Origin: Streptomyces himalayensis subsp. himalayensis
Lineage (GTDB): Bacteria > Actinomycetota > Actinomycetes > Streptomycetales > Streptomycetaceae
Length of the DNA: 64,000 nucleotides
Direction: 5' to 3'
Assembly (NCBI RefSeq): GCF_013778455.1
Contig: NZ_JACEHE010000034.1
Coordinates: 1 to 64,000 of the forward strand
The position numbers and the translations under genes are program-made. Every line of letters starts with the position of its first letter. The stretch's first letter is position 1. Positions 52,020 through 61,445 of the stretch are shown here, piece after piece. Under the pieces are notes generated by a model that saw only the letters and a program-made list of their open reading frames with translations, had not been told where the DNA came from and made no database searches.

Positions 52020-54077
52020 TTGGGTGCGAGGGGCCTGGCGGGCCGGCTGGCCGCGGCACGAGCCGGTGCGCTGGTGGGCAGGGAGCCGGAGCGGGCGGTG
52101 CTCGACCGGATGCTCTCGGGCGCGGCGCAAGCGCCGTTTGTGGCGTACCTGCACGGCCCCGGTGGCATCGGCAAGTCCTCGCTGGTGCGCTATGCCGCCC
52201 GGCAGGCCGAGCTCACCGGCCGCCGCGTGGTGCACGTGGACGGACGGTTCCTCGACGCCGATCCGCGCCGACTCGAGGAGGCCGCCGCCCCGGCGTGCAC
52301 CGAACCCGGCGCGGTGCTGCTCATCGACACCTTCGAGCAGTGTCAGCCACTCGAGGCATGGCTGCGCGACACCTTCCTGCTGCGGCTCGCCGACCATGCG
52401 ATCGTCGTTGTGGCCAGCAGAGTCGCCCCCGACGCCGACTGGTCGCTGGACCCTGGATGGGCGCAACTGTTCACCGCACTGGCCGTGCAGCCGCTCGACG
52501 CCGCCCAGTCCGACGCCCTGCTCGCCGCCCGGGGTGTCCCCGCCGAGCAGCGCGGCGCCTTCGTCGCCTTCGCCGGAGGCAGCCCGCTCGCCCTCTCGCT
52601 GGCCGCCTCCGTGCCCCCGGCCGCACCCGGCGCACCGTGGTACCCCACCGGCGACATCCTGACGACCCTGGTCGAGCGGCTGGTCGGCGACGTGCCCAGC
52701 GCCGTCCACCGACGCGCCCTCGAAGTCGTCGCGCAGGCCTACGTCACCCGCGAGCCCCTGCTCCGCAAAGTGCTGGGTGACCAGGACACCAACACGGTGT
52801 TCTCCTGGCTGCGCCAGCTGCCCTACATCGAGGCCACGCCTGAAGGGCTGCACCCGCACGACGCGGTGCGGGCGACCCTCGAGGCCGACCTGCGCTGGCG
52901 GGACCCCGAGCGCTACGACGACGTCCGCGCGCGCATCTCGCTCGCCGGCCTGCACGCCGTGCGCTCCGCCACCGCCGACGACGCGCTCTTACTAGTCGCG
53001 GAATGGATGTTCCTCTTCCGCGACCAGGGCGGCCCGGACAGGCTGTACAACTACCGCACGCACCCCCACATCGAGGACACTCCGCTCCGCTCCGAAGACG
53101 TGCCCGGCGTGCTGCGCATGGCCGAGGAGGCCGAGGGCCCGGCATCGGCAGCTGCGGTCGCACACTGGCTGCGCCGCCAGCCGGAGGCCTTCCGCGTCCA
53201 CCGCTACGCGGGCTCCTCCGCACCCGTGTCGTTCATGGCCATCCTGCGGCTGGACGCACCGCTGCCCGAGGACCGCGCCGAGGACCCGGTGATCGCAGCA
53301 GTCTGGGACCTCGTGGAGGCGGCCGCTCCCCTGGGACCGGGCGAGCACCTGGGCATCCGCCGCTTCGCGGTGCAGCCCGGCGGGCACCAGCAGCCCTCAC
53401 CCCTGATGGACCTCATCAGCCGGCGCACCATCGCCGAGGAGATGAGGAGCCACGGACGCGCGGTGACCTTCACCGTCTTCGAAGACGCCGACCTGTGGGG
53501 ACGCTACCTCGCCAAGGCCGGGATGCCGAAGGTCGCGGCCGTGGACGTCGGCGGCCTGCGACAGCACGTCTTCGGCCGGGACTGGCGACGGCAAACAGTG
53601 GAACAGTGGGTGCAACACCGGGCTCGCACCGCACTCACGCCCGTAGCGACATGGCCTGCAACCGCCTCCACGAGCGGCCCGGGCGACCAGCTGCCGCGCG
53701 CCGCGTTCGAGGAAGGCGTGCTCGAGGCGCTGCGCACCTGGCACACCTCACGCGAATTCGCGACCAGCGTCCTGCTGCACTCCCATCTCGTGACACCAGG
53801 CTCACCCGACCCGACCGCGGACCTGCGCGGCGCCATCACCACCGCCCTGGACGCGATACAGACCGACCCCGCGGGCGTCAAAGCCCACGAGGCTCTCACC
53901 GCCACCTACATCACGGCCTTGCGCACCCACAAGGCCGCCGCCCGACGACTGGGGGTGCCCTACGGCACCTACCGGCGCCACCTTGCCCTGGCCAAGGAAC
54001 GCCTCATCGAACAACTGCTGCGTCAACCGGCCACGACATCCACACCGACCCCGGCACACTCGTCTCCGAAGGAGTGA
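52020..54077 (+). CDS. Large P-loop ATPase with central GNAT-like region and C-terminal HTH
   Basis: A 685-residue protein from TTG 52020 (AGGAG 6 bases upstream). Residues ~20-260 are a STAND/AAA-type ATPase: LVGREPERAVLDRMLSG, Walker A YLHGPGGIGKSSLVRY, Walker B AVLLIDTFEQCQ, VVVASRVAPD and AFAGGSPLALSLAAS (GxP motif). Residues ~380-520 (VSFMAILRLDAPLP, HLGIRRFAVQPGGHQQ, FTVFEDADLWGRYLAKAGMP) recall a GNAT acetyltransferase fold, though the acetyl-CoA loop is not obvious. The end (AARRLGVPYGTYRRHLALAK) is a helix-turn-helix like sigma region 4. It is probably an ATP-dependent transcriptional regulator; its targets are unknown. Confidence 0.7.
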   Translation: MGARGLAGRLAAARAGALVGREPERAVLDRMLSGAAQAPFVAYLHGPGGIGKSSLVRYAARQAELTGRRVVHVDGRFLDADPRRLEEAAAPACTEPGAVLLIDTFEQCQPLEAWLRDTFLLRLADHAIVVVASRVAPDADWSLDPGWAQLFTALAVQPLDAAQSDALLAARGVPAEQRGAFVAFAGGSPLALSLAASVPPAAPGAPWYPTGDILTTLVERLVGDVPSAVHRRALEVVAQAYVTREPLLRKVLGDQDTNTVFSWLRQLPYIEATPEGLHPHDAVRATLEADLRWRDPERYDDVRARISLAGLHAVRSATADDALLLVAEWMFLFRDQGGPDRLYNYRTHPHIEDTPLRSEDVPGVLRMAEEAEGPASAAAVAHWLRRQPEAFRVHRYAGSSAPVSFMAILRLDAPLPEDRAEDPVIAAVWDLVEAAAPLGPGEHLGIRRFAVQPGGHQQPSPLMDLISRRTIAEEMRSHGRAVTFTVFEDADLWGRYLAKAGMPKVAAVDVGGLRQHVFGRDWRRQTVEQWVQHRARTALTPVATWPATASTSGPGDQLPRAAFEEGVLEALRTWHTSREFATSVLLHSHLVTPGSPDPTADLRGAITTALDAIQTDPAGVKAHEALTATYITALRTHKAAARRLGVPYGTYRRHLALAKERLIEQLLRQPATTSTPTPAHSSPKE

Positions 54078-54575
54078 GGCCACCGCAGTACCGCGGGGCA
54101 ACGTCCGCCGCGAGAAGCGCGTACTGCCACTCGTTGTCGTTCAATGGCGGACAAGAAGAAACTCCTTCATCCCTACCCTCATCTGCCTCCCTCGAGGCGT
54201 TGGTCCGCGAACCCGGCGTGCTGGCCGGGGGCAGTTGCGCTCGAACATGACCACTCTGCGGGCGGTTTCACCCGGGCCCATGACGCCTGAAGGTCTCGGC
54301 GCAGGGCCACGGCGACAGCGCCGGTACCCGCGCCGGCCGAGGGCCCTGCTGCTGGACCGGAATCCAAGCCACACCAGAGGTTCCCGTGGGCAGTGCTGAG
54401 CACGATTGAGCAACACCGGGGGCTAGCGACCGGGCAGCGGGGCGGCGCAGGGTCTCCGAGCAGGAGGACGGCGCCGCTGTCCGCGGACCTTGAGGACCGG
54501 CTGAGCTCCCCTTTCCGCGCAAGCGGGGTGTCAGCAACTCGAGGGCCCCCAGGGGCTCTTTGACGCACATCTGGG
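54078..54575. other. Non-coding gap; nothing recognised
   Basis: The 498 bases between the ATPase gene and the converging DUF5131 gene contain no coherent reading frame, repeat or strong hairpin that I could support. Confidence 0.5.
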
Positions 54576-55454
54576 TCACACCCCCACCATCTCCGCTGTG
54601 TCGGGATACTCATCCCAGGTCCGGCCATCGAGTAGGCGGCCGCCGGCCTTCGGGGTCAGCCCACCGACCTGCTTGAAGAACAGAGCCACCCGAAGATCGA
54701 CACACTGGTCTCGGATGTCGCGAACCCAGGCCAAGTCCAGCGCTCGGTGAGCCGGACCGCTCTCGCCGCCGACAATCACCCAGTCGATCCGCGACAGCTC
54801 CAGCGACGGCACTGGCCCAAGCAGCGGCTCCAGCGACAAGAACCGGACAGCCGCAGGGATACCCCGCAGCTCATCAGCCCGCCAGCAGTACTCATCCGAC
54901 TCGATCGACGTGCCGATCCAGACGTTGGGCAGCGGCCACGAACTCAAGGCGTTCCAGTTGGCCACACGCTTGCGCACGTCCTCGCGTACGGGCCTGGCCA
55001 GCGGCACGGCATCGTCCTCTGACAACCGTTCCATCTCGGTCCAGACCGTGTCCACGAACTTCTGCGATTCCAGCAGACGACGCAGACGCCGGGGCCTCTT
55101 GGTGAGTACCTGGAACTGGTGCTGTGGTGCCAGCGCCATCGTCGCGAAGGTCCTGGCCACGAACTCCGTGGGGACACGGGCGTGGCCGATGTCGCTCATG
55201 GAGTTCACGAACACCTTGCGCGGCCGACGCCACCGCAGCGGCTCGAACAAGGCGTCCTCGTGCACCGTGACACCGAACCCAGGACCGCTGGTCCGCGGAT
55301 CACCGTCCCGCTGGTATTTTGCCTGACCCATCGCCTTCAGCCGCTTCGCCAGGGTCAGCGCATAGCAGTGATCGCAGCCCGGCGAGATGCGATCGCACCC
55401 GGTCGCTGGATTCCAGGTGACCTCGGTCCACTCGATAGCCGTTCCGGTGCTCAC
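54576..55454 (-). CDS. DUF5131 protein (phage Gp37/Gp68-like)
   Basis: A 292-residue protein from GTG 55454. The N-terminus IEWTEVTWNPATGCDRISPG then CDHCYALTLAKRL is the family hallmark, with a C-x6-C-x2-C cluster reminiscent of radical-SAM/spore-photoproduct-lyase proteins. It continues KVFVNSMSDIGHARVPTEFV, FQVLTKRPRRLRRLLES, NVWIGTSIESDEYCWRADEL, FLSLEPLLGP and DWVIVGGESGPAHRALDLAW, ending GGRLLDGRTWDEYPD. It often accompanies a three-Cys-motif partner gene; only a short unassignable stretch precedes it here (55455-55760). The biochemical role is unproven. A second copy of its 3' end lies at 43108-43198. Confidence 0.85.
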   Translation of the reverse strand: MSTGTAIEWTEVTWNPATGCDRISPGCDHCYALTLAKRLKAMGQAKYQRDGDPRTSGPGFGVTVHEDALFEPLRWRRPRKVFVNSMSDIGHARVPTEFVARTFATMALAPQHQFQVLTKRPRRLRRLLESQKFVDTVWTEMERLSEDDAVPLARPVREDVRKRVANWNALSSWPLPNVWIGTSIESDEYCWRADELRGIPAAVRFLSLEPLLGPVPSLELSRIDWVIVGGESGPAHRALDLAWVRDIRDQCVDLRVALFFKQVGGLTPKAGGRLLDGRTWDEYPDTAEMVGV

Positions 55455-55784
55455 CGCGCACCACCGATAGCGACCAGGATCTTCGGCTTGGTGCAGAGAA
55501 GCTTGACGAAGAAGGCGACGCCGGTGACTTGGCAATGGGAGACAGTGGCGGAGGTGCTCGCCGAATTGGCCCCGGAGACACCGCTCACCCCTAGCCGACC
55601 GCGGCCGCTGCCCCTTCGCCGAACCCGCGGCCCGCTCACCCTTTGCTGACGGCCGCCAGGATCTCCGGCAGCGGCCCCGCCGTGCGGGGCGCGGCCAGAC
55701 GCGGGCCGAGAGCCGTTATGCCCGCGCCGTACGCCGTGCCGTGTCCTCTCCGCCCGGGCCGCAGCCGTGAAGTCGACGCAACTT

Positions 55785-55944
55785 AGACCGACCGGCAATT
55801 GGAGGGTGGCGTCGCGGGGTCTGGCACGCACATCTGCCGCGTTGTCGTCGGTCGCGATGGCTCCGCCATCACTCCCTCCTCCGCCTTGCAGCTGCACGCA
55901 CCAGACCCCGCTCCTTCTCCCACCCTCCAATTGCCGGTCGGTCT
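55785..55944. repeat. 160-bp near-palindromic element (MITE-like)
   Basis: The outer 25 bases (55785-55809) are the exact reverse complement of 55920-55944. Inward, GCGGGGTCTGG (55813-55823) pairs with 55901-55911, then related CGCACATCTGC/CGTGCAGCTGC segments, and the centre is GATGGC-TCC-GCCATC (55856-55870). The whole element can fold into one long imperfect hairpin. It encodes nothing and lies directly before the sensor kinase gene. It could be a miniature inverted-repeat element or an elaborate terminator; no clear target duplication was found. Confidence 0.7.
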
Positions 55945-55979
55945 TAGGGCTTACGGCAGGGAAACCGATTTCTCTCTCT

Positions 55980-58028
55980 ATGCCGCTACCCTCCTGGCGC
56001 ATGACGCGCCGGAAACGATGGGCAGCGGTGTGGACAGGCGGGCGACCGCTGCCCGGGTGGCGCACGCTACGTGGCCGGGTGACGGTCGTCTTCACCGTGC
56101 CCACCTGCTTGTTGCTGGTCATGCTCGGCCTTGCGGTCGACGGCCGGGCCGAGGCTTTCGGTGACGCTCGTACGACCCGGGCCGAGGTCGACCTCTCTCT
56201 GCGTATCCAGGGCCTGGTCCACGAACTCCAGCGGGAACGCGGCTTGACCAACGGCCTGCTCGCAGGCGCCGGCCGTTACCGGGCGCAGCTCGCAGGGCAG
56301 CGCGACCAGGTCGACTCGGCCCGTGCGGGTCTGCGCGCCGAGTCCACCCGTGGTCGACGCGCTGCATCGGCTCGACCGGCTCACCGCCGTTCGGGCCGAC
56401 GTGGACTCCGGCCAGGCGGACCGGGCGGCCACTTTGCACTTCTACACCGCGGCCATCACCGCCCTCAATGCCGAGGACCCCGCTACCGACACCGCGACCC
56501 GCGGCCACCGGCAGCTGCGCGATAGCCTTGCTGCCTTGCAGGCCCTGGCCGCGGCGAAGGAATCCGTCGCCCTGGAACGCGGCTCACTGAATGGCGTGTT
56601 CGCCGCCGGAGCCTTCCTGGGCCAGGAGGACCTGGACTTCACCGAGGTGCGGGCGACCCGTGTGGCCGCCCTCGCCCGATACCGCCAAGTCGCCACCCCC
56701 GCACAGCAGTCCGCACTCGACAAGGCCTTTTCGACGTCTGCGGCCAAGCGGGCCGCCGCCTTCGAGCGGCAAGCAGAAGGCGGCGTCGATGGCTCGGCCC
56801 TGCGCGTCGACCCGCAGGGCTGGTGGAACGCGATGACCACGCTCGTCGACGACCTCTACGCGGTTCAGCAGCACGTCGGCGCGGACACACGGGCCCGGGC
56901 AGAGCACCTCACCGACACCGCCGCTGCCGGACTGGGCGGTTACCTCGCCCTCGGGCTGCTGGTCGCCGCGCTCGTCGCGGCGGCCGCGGTCCTGGCCTCC
57001 CGCTCCATCGCCCGACCCCTCGACGCCCTCGCCGCCGAGGCCGACAGCGTCGCCCGCCACCGATTGCCGCAAGCCGTCGAACACATCCAAAGGGCCAAGG
57101 CCGACAATGAGCACGCACTCCTACCACCTGCGGCCGAGAACCGGCCGTCCAGCAACGCACAGGAGATCGCCAAGGTCGTCGACGCCTTGCACAACGTCGA
57201 ACGCACCGCGGTGGGACTGGCCGCCGAGCAAGCCCTGCTGCGCCGCAACACCTCCGAATCCCTCGCCAATCTGGGCCGCCGCAACCAAGGCCTCGTCCGT
57301 CGCCAACTCGGTCTGATCACCGCCTTGGAGAGCCAGGAACTCGACCCGGATGCCCTGGCCGAGCTCTTCGCACTCGACCACCTCGCCACCCGCATGTGGC
57401 GTAACGCCGAGAGCCTGCTGGTCCTGGTCGGCGAGCACACCCCGCGTCCGGGGACGGTGACGGCGAGCGGCCGGGAGGTCGTCCAGTCCGCCCTCGCCGA
57501 GGTCGAGCAGTACCAGCGCGTCGTCGTCGCGGACGTCGAGCACTGCTGGGTACGAGGGCCGGTCGTCGCGGACCTCGCGCATCTACTTGCCGAGTTGATC
57601 GAAAACGCGCTGACCTTCTCGCCGCCCCACGAGCCGGTCGATGTCCACGGCTGGACCGACGGCGAGGACTACTGCATCGCCGTCGTCGACCACGGCATAG
57701 GCCTGTCGGCAGCCGACCTCGAACGCTGCAACGCACGTCTGGCGGGCGAAGAAGCCTTCCTTGTGGCCCCCACCCGCTTCCTCGGCCACTACGTCGTCGG
57801 ACAGCTCGCCCGCCGCCTCAACGCCGAGGTCCGACTCTTCGACACCCCGGCGGCGGCGTCTCCGCGCTCGTCAGCCTCCCGCCGCGGCTACTGGCCGCGG
57901 CCGCGGAGCCCGAGCAGCGCCACCCACCCGCGCCCGCACCGCGTACCCCACAGCACGTCTCCTCCCTACTCAACGGCTTCCGCGCCGGCGTCGCCCGGGC
58001 CGAGACCAGACAGGACACCGCATCGTGA
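55980..58028 (+). pseudogene. Nitrate/nitrite-sensing-type sensor histidine kinase (CvnA-like), two frameshifts
   Basis: The N-terminus (TRRKRWAAVWTGGRPLPGWR, helix VTVVFTVPTCLLLVMLGLAV, then EVDLSLRIQGLVHELQRERG) is in one frame; near 56345 it shifts. The next 510 codons continue the NIT-type sensor (ALNAEDPATDTATRGHRQLR), second helix GGYLALGLLVAALVAAAAVL, HAMP RSIARPLDALAAEADSVARH, and the kinase core RRNQGLVRRQLGLITALESQ, LAHLLAELIENALTFSPPHE (N box), and VDHGIGLSAADLERCNARLA (G1). Near 57855, in GGCGGCGGCG, a second shift puts the last 55 codons (GVSALVSLPPRLLAAAAEPE) in a third frame. The last stop overlaps the roadblock gene start (GTGA). Either shift may be a sequencing error. Confidence 0.75.
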
Positions 58029-58441
58029 CCACCACCGTCCACAGCTTCGGCTGGCTCATCTCCGACTTCGTGCGCACCGCCGACGGGGTGACCGACGCCA
58101 TCGCAGTCTCCTCCGATGGTCTCCTCATGGCCGCATCTGACGGACTCGGACGCGACCGCGCCGACCACCTCGCCGCCGTGGTCTCCGGCATCACCAGCCT
58201 GGCCCAGAACGCGGCCAGTGCACACGGCTTCCAGGGCATGAAGCTCGTGATGATCGAGATGCTGGCCGGCTTTCTCATGGTGGGCCGCATCCGGGACGGC
58301 AGCTGCCTGGGCGTACTGGCCGCGGACGGATGCGACCTGGGCCTTGTCGGATACGAGATGGCGGTACTCGCTGACCGGGCTGGGGAACTGCTGACCCCCC
58401 AACTCGTCTTCGAACTGCGATCCGCCCGGATCGGAGGGTAA
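58025..58441 (+). CDS. Roadblock/LC7-domain protein (CvnB-like)
   Basis: A 138-residue roadblock/LC7 protein: GWLISDFVRTADGVTDAIAV, LLMAASDGLGRDRADHLAAV, VSGITSLAQNAASAHGFQGM and LVGYEMAVLADRAGELLTPQ. GTG 58025 overlaps the kinase stop codon (GTGA). In streptomycete conservons the order is sensor kinase, roadblock protein, DUF742 protein, Ras-like GTPase; the latter two are absent, so this is a two-gene partial conservon. The protein presumably binds the kinase or a GTPase encoded elsewhere. Confidence 0.88.
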   Translation: MTTTVHSFGWLISDFVRTADGVTDAIAVSSDGLLMAASDGLGRDRADHLAAVVSGITSLAQNAASAHGFQGMKLVMIEMLAGFLMVGRIRDGSCLGVLAADGCDLGLVGYEMAVLADRAGELLTPQLVFELRSARIGG

Positions 58442-58775
58442 CCGCAGAGACCGATGCCGCTCCCTCGTAGCGTCCGGGTCCGGTCTTGAGAATGGGGAAA
58501 GGCGTCACGGACACACTGGGCGAATGAGGAGGCCAAAGACCTCACGAGCATCAAGGACCTCTCAGCCGCAGACCACGCAGCCCTGCTCGCCGAACGCTGG
58601 CAAGAGCTGGAGGAGTGGCTGGCCCGCCAGCGGTGGCACATAGAGATGGGTGTGGCTCTCTCGCAGAGAGCGTCTGGTCAGATTCGTCCAACCTTGAACA
58701 GCACGACGGACCAGCACCACGGATCTCACCGGCGATAAGGTGACATGAAGGGAATCCGACCGTTCCGGAGTCGCT
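58442..58775. other. Gap with a short start-less coding remnant
   Basis: Between roadblock and phosphatase genes, 58490-58738 reads in one frame LTSIKDLSAADHAALLAERW and QELEEWLARQRWHIEMG with coding-like codon use but no start codon or ribosome-binding site. It may be the remains of a small gene. No clear terminator was seen. Confidence 0.3.
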
Positions 58776-59642
58776 ATGAGCCGACGCCGCTTCCCCCTTC
58801 CCGGGGGCCCCGACAGCGCGGCAGAGCAGCTGCTCACGCTGGGGCATCTTGCGGGTGAGGCTCTGGAGCGGGTCAAACTACAGCGGGCAAGGGTGGAGCT
58901 GGCCGCGGCGCTGCAACGGTATCTGCTGCCGCCGGAGCTGCCCGATCGGCTGCCGGGATTCCGGGTCGCCGCCCGGTACACGCCCGCGCGGGGCGGCTTG
59001 GGCGTGGGCGGCGACTGGTACGACGCCTTCCCCCTTCGGGACGGCTCGGTGGCGATGGCCATCGGCGATGTGCAGGGGCACGACGTGGAGGCCGTGGCGT
59101 TCATGGGACAGGTCCGCACCGGGCTGCGGGCCATCGCGCACACCACCACCGACCCCGGCGAGGTGCTGGAAGGCACCAACGACTTGCTGCTGTCCATGGG
59201 CTGCGGGCTCTTCGCGACCTGCACCTTCGTCCGCTTCGACCCACGCACCGGCGAGCTGGCCGCCGCCCGGGCCGGGCACGTCCCCATAGTCTGGGCCACC
59301 GCCACCGGCAGGTGCGGTGTCGCCCTGGACGACGGCGGGCTGCCCCTGGGCATCCAGTCCGCCGAGCAGTATCCAGTGTCCCGGCGACGGCTGACCGAGC
59401 CCTGCATCTTCGTCCTGCTCACCGACGGAGTGGTCGAGGGCCCCTCCTGTCCCCTCGAGAGGGGCCTCGACGAGGTGATGCGGATGGTCAGCGCCGGTAT
59501 CGACACCGGCGTCGACGACCTGGCCGCCCAGGTAGTCCAGGTGGCCGACCTGACCGGCCACAGCGACGACGCCGCCGTCCTCGTCGCCTGCTACGACGGC
59601 CCCTCGAAGGGCTCGCTCCCGGACAGGGCAGTCCCCCAGTGA
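58776..59642 (+). CDS. SpoIIE-type PP2C serine/threonine phosphatase
   Basis: A 288-residue single-domain phosphatase. Landmarks: LQRYLLPPELPDRLPGFRVA (typical domain start), GGDWYDAFPLRDGSVAMAIG with metal-binding Asp, DVQGHDVEAVAFMGQVRTGL with Gly-His-Asp, AARAGHVPIVW, FVLLTDGVVEGPSC and SDDAAVLVACYDG with the C-terminal Asp. The family dephosphorylates anti-sigma-factor antagonists. Unlike many Streptomyces homologues there is no GAF/PAS sensor in the same chain. Its TGA overlaps the GTG of the MASE1 gene by four bases, so the membrane protein may be its sensor partner. Confidence 0.9.
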   Translation: MSRRRFPLPGGPDSAAEQLLTLGHLAGEALERVKLQRARVELAAALQRYLLPPELPDRLPGFRVAARYTPARGGLGVGGDWYDAFPLRDGSVAMAIGDVQGHDVEAVAFMGQVRTGLRAIAHTTTDPGEVLEGTNDLLLSMGCGLFATCTFVRFDPRTGELAAARAGHVPIVWATATGRCGVALDDGGLPLGIQSAEQYPVSRRRLTEPCIFVLLTDGVVEGPSCPLERGLDEVMRMVSAGIDTGVDDLAAQVVQVADLTGHSDDAAVLVACYDGPSKGSLPDRAVPQ

Positions 59643-60691
59643 CCGCTACGGCGCACGCCCTGCGCACAGTGCGTCACGGCAGGCTGCCGCGCCACGTCAC
59701 CACCAGCCTGCAGATCCTCGCCCTCGCCGCGGTCTACGTCGGCGCCGCCAAGCTCGGCCTGCCCCAGGAGCTATCCCCCGGCGGGATCAGCCCGCTGTGG
59801 CCACCGGCCGGTTTCGCCCTGGCCGCCCTGCTGCTCTTTGGCCTGCGGATGTGGCCGGGCATCGCCATCGGAGCGTTCTGCGCCAACGTCACAGCCGGCC
59901 CGTCCGTCCCCGCCGTGCTGGCGATCACGGTGGGGGACACCCTCGCCCCGATCTGCGCCTACCACCTCCTCCACCGCGCCGGATTCCACGTCGCGGCACA
60001 ACGGTTGCGGGACGTGCTCGCGTTGATCTTCCTTGGCGCGCTGGCCGGGATGGTGGTCAGCGCCACGATCGGCAGCAGCGCGCTGGTGCTCACCGGCAGG
60101 CTGCCGGCAAGTGGCTTCTGGCCGAGGTGGTCGGTGTGGTGGGCCGATGACGCACGGGGCGTACTCGTCGTCACGCCGCTACTCCTCGTGCTGCGCAGCG
60201 TCCGGCTCCCCCGCGGCGTGACGGCTTTGCACTGGGTCGAGGCGTGGGCGCTCGCCGGGGCCACGATCGCCGCCGCGCTCTCGGTGAACATCTCCGCCTT
60301 CCTCTTCATGGTCTTCCCCTGCCTGATCTGGGCCGCATTCCGCTTCCAGCTGGCCGGAGCCGCGCCGTGCCAGCTGGCTATCTCGACGCTGGTGATGATC
60401 GCGCTCGCCAACAGAACCGGCGCGTTCGCCCACCGGGAGCCCGTCCTCAACGTGATCACCTTCCAGGCGTTCAACCTCGCAACTGCGCTCACCGCCCTGC
60501 TGCTCTCCGTGATCATCGCCGAGCGGAACCGGACCCAGCAGGAGATCAGACAGGTCTGCGGGCAGCTGGCCGAACTCGTGGCCGAACTCGGCCCCGTCGA
60601 CACCACGCACCGCAGGCCGCCCCCACGCAAGTCCGGCGAGACCCCGCCCACCGACGACACCAACGGGGCCGGTCCCGAGGGCGCACGCTAG
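59639..60691 (+). CDS. MASE1-domain integral membrane protein
   Basis: A 350-residue protein with about eight membrane helices of the MASE1 sensor type: TSLQILALAAVYVGAAKLGL, GGISPLWPPAGFALAALLLF (the conserved WPPxGxALA), FWPRWSVWWADDARGVLVVT (WWxxDxxGxLxxxP) and LALAGATIAAALSVNISAF-like later helices. It ends in a short cytoplasmic coiled coil (RNRTQQEIRQVCGQLAELVA) without a kinase, GGDEF or phosphatase domain. Because MASE1 is normally fused to a signalling output, the overlap with the SpoIIE-type phosphatase gene suggests the two act as split sensor and effector. Confidence 0.85.
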   Translation: MTATAHALRTVRHGRLPRHVTTSLQILALAAVYVGAAKLGLPQELSPGGISPLWPPAGFALAALLLFGLRMWPGIAIGAFCANVTAGPSVPAVLAITVGDTLAPICAYHLLHRAGFHVAAQRLRDVLALIFLGALAGMVVSATIGSSALVLTGRLPASGFWPRWSVWWADDARGVLVVTPLLLVLRSVRLPRGVTALHWVEAWALAGATIAAALSVNISAFLFMVFPCLIWAAFRFQLAGAAPCQLAISTLVMIALANRTGAFAHREPVLNVITFQAFNLATALTALLLSVIIAERNRTQQEIRQVCGQLAELVAELGPVDTTHRRPPPRKSGETPPTDDTNGAGPEGAR

Positions 60692-60938
60692 AGACGTGTG
60701 CGGCTGCGTACGGCGGGCGGCGGAGCAGTCGCGCGTACCAGTACCTTGCACTGAAGCCGGTGCAGGGAGCCCGCCCTGGACCGCGTCACGCGAGGCACGG
60801 TACGCGTCCCTGGCTATGCACCCTCGCATCGGTCACCCCCGGGCTTCCATGTGGCGGTGACCGTCAGATGCGCCTGCCCACTGCCGTTCACGAACCCCAG
60901 CTTCAGGTCTTGTCCGAGTTGCACGCCGAAAGGATCTG

Positions 60939-61140
60939 CCGATCACGGTTCCGCTGATCCACGGCGAGACGAACGCCTCGTACCTCAGCCGTACCGCCAC
61001 CGCGAACGGGCTCGAGCTGCCGCGCCTGCTTCCAGGCTCTCGTCGATGGGGCAAGGTCGTCGCGCTGGCAAGCGTCGATGACCCGAGACTCAGAGCCTTA
61101 GGACAAGGTTCTACGCCTGTCTCAGGAACAAGGCTCATGA
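60939..61140 (+). pseudogene. TniQ-like N-terminal remnant
   Basis: The frame from 60939 reads ITVPLIHGETNASYLSRTAT then ANGLELPRLL, the start pattern of TniQ-family proteins (PxxGExxxSYLxRLAxAN), and continues with DDPRLRALGQGSTPVSGTRL to a TGA. There is no start codon and the zinc-finger region is missing. The 61141-61445 stretch after it holds no gene. Confidence 0.35.
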
Positions 61141-61445
61141 CCTAATAGCAGTGCACGGCGGCGGGTGACCCCTACTCAAGACCTGGAGCCGGACTCCTCA
61201 CCACAGGCAGAGGGCTCCGCCGCTATGCCCCTCGCGGGGGCGTCATGATCGTGGCCTGAGCCGTCCGCACGGGCACCTCTCCTCACTACGCGAGCCTCGA
61301 GCTCTGTCCAGAGACCGGGGTCCGCGCGGTGAGCTGGGGCCGCGAACTGCTCATCGGATGTCGGGCCACCGAGCCCTCCCATTAGGTCGCGGCGCGCCCC
61401 GCGCAGGCTCATGAACTGGGCAAACACCGGAGAAGGGCGATCAGG

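Noticed and set aside
54078..54575. Reverse-strand open frames before the DUF5131 gene
   Set aside because: Arg/Ser/Pro-rich composition with no motif or start signal.
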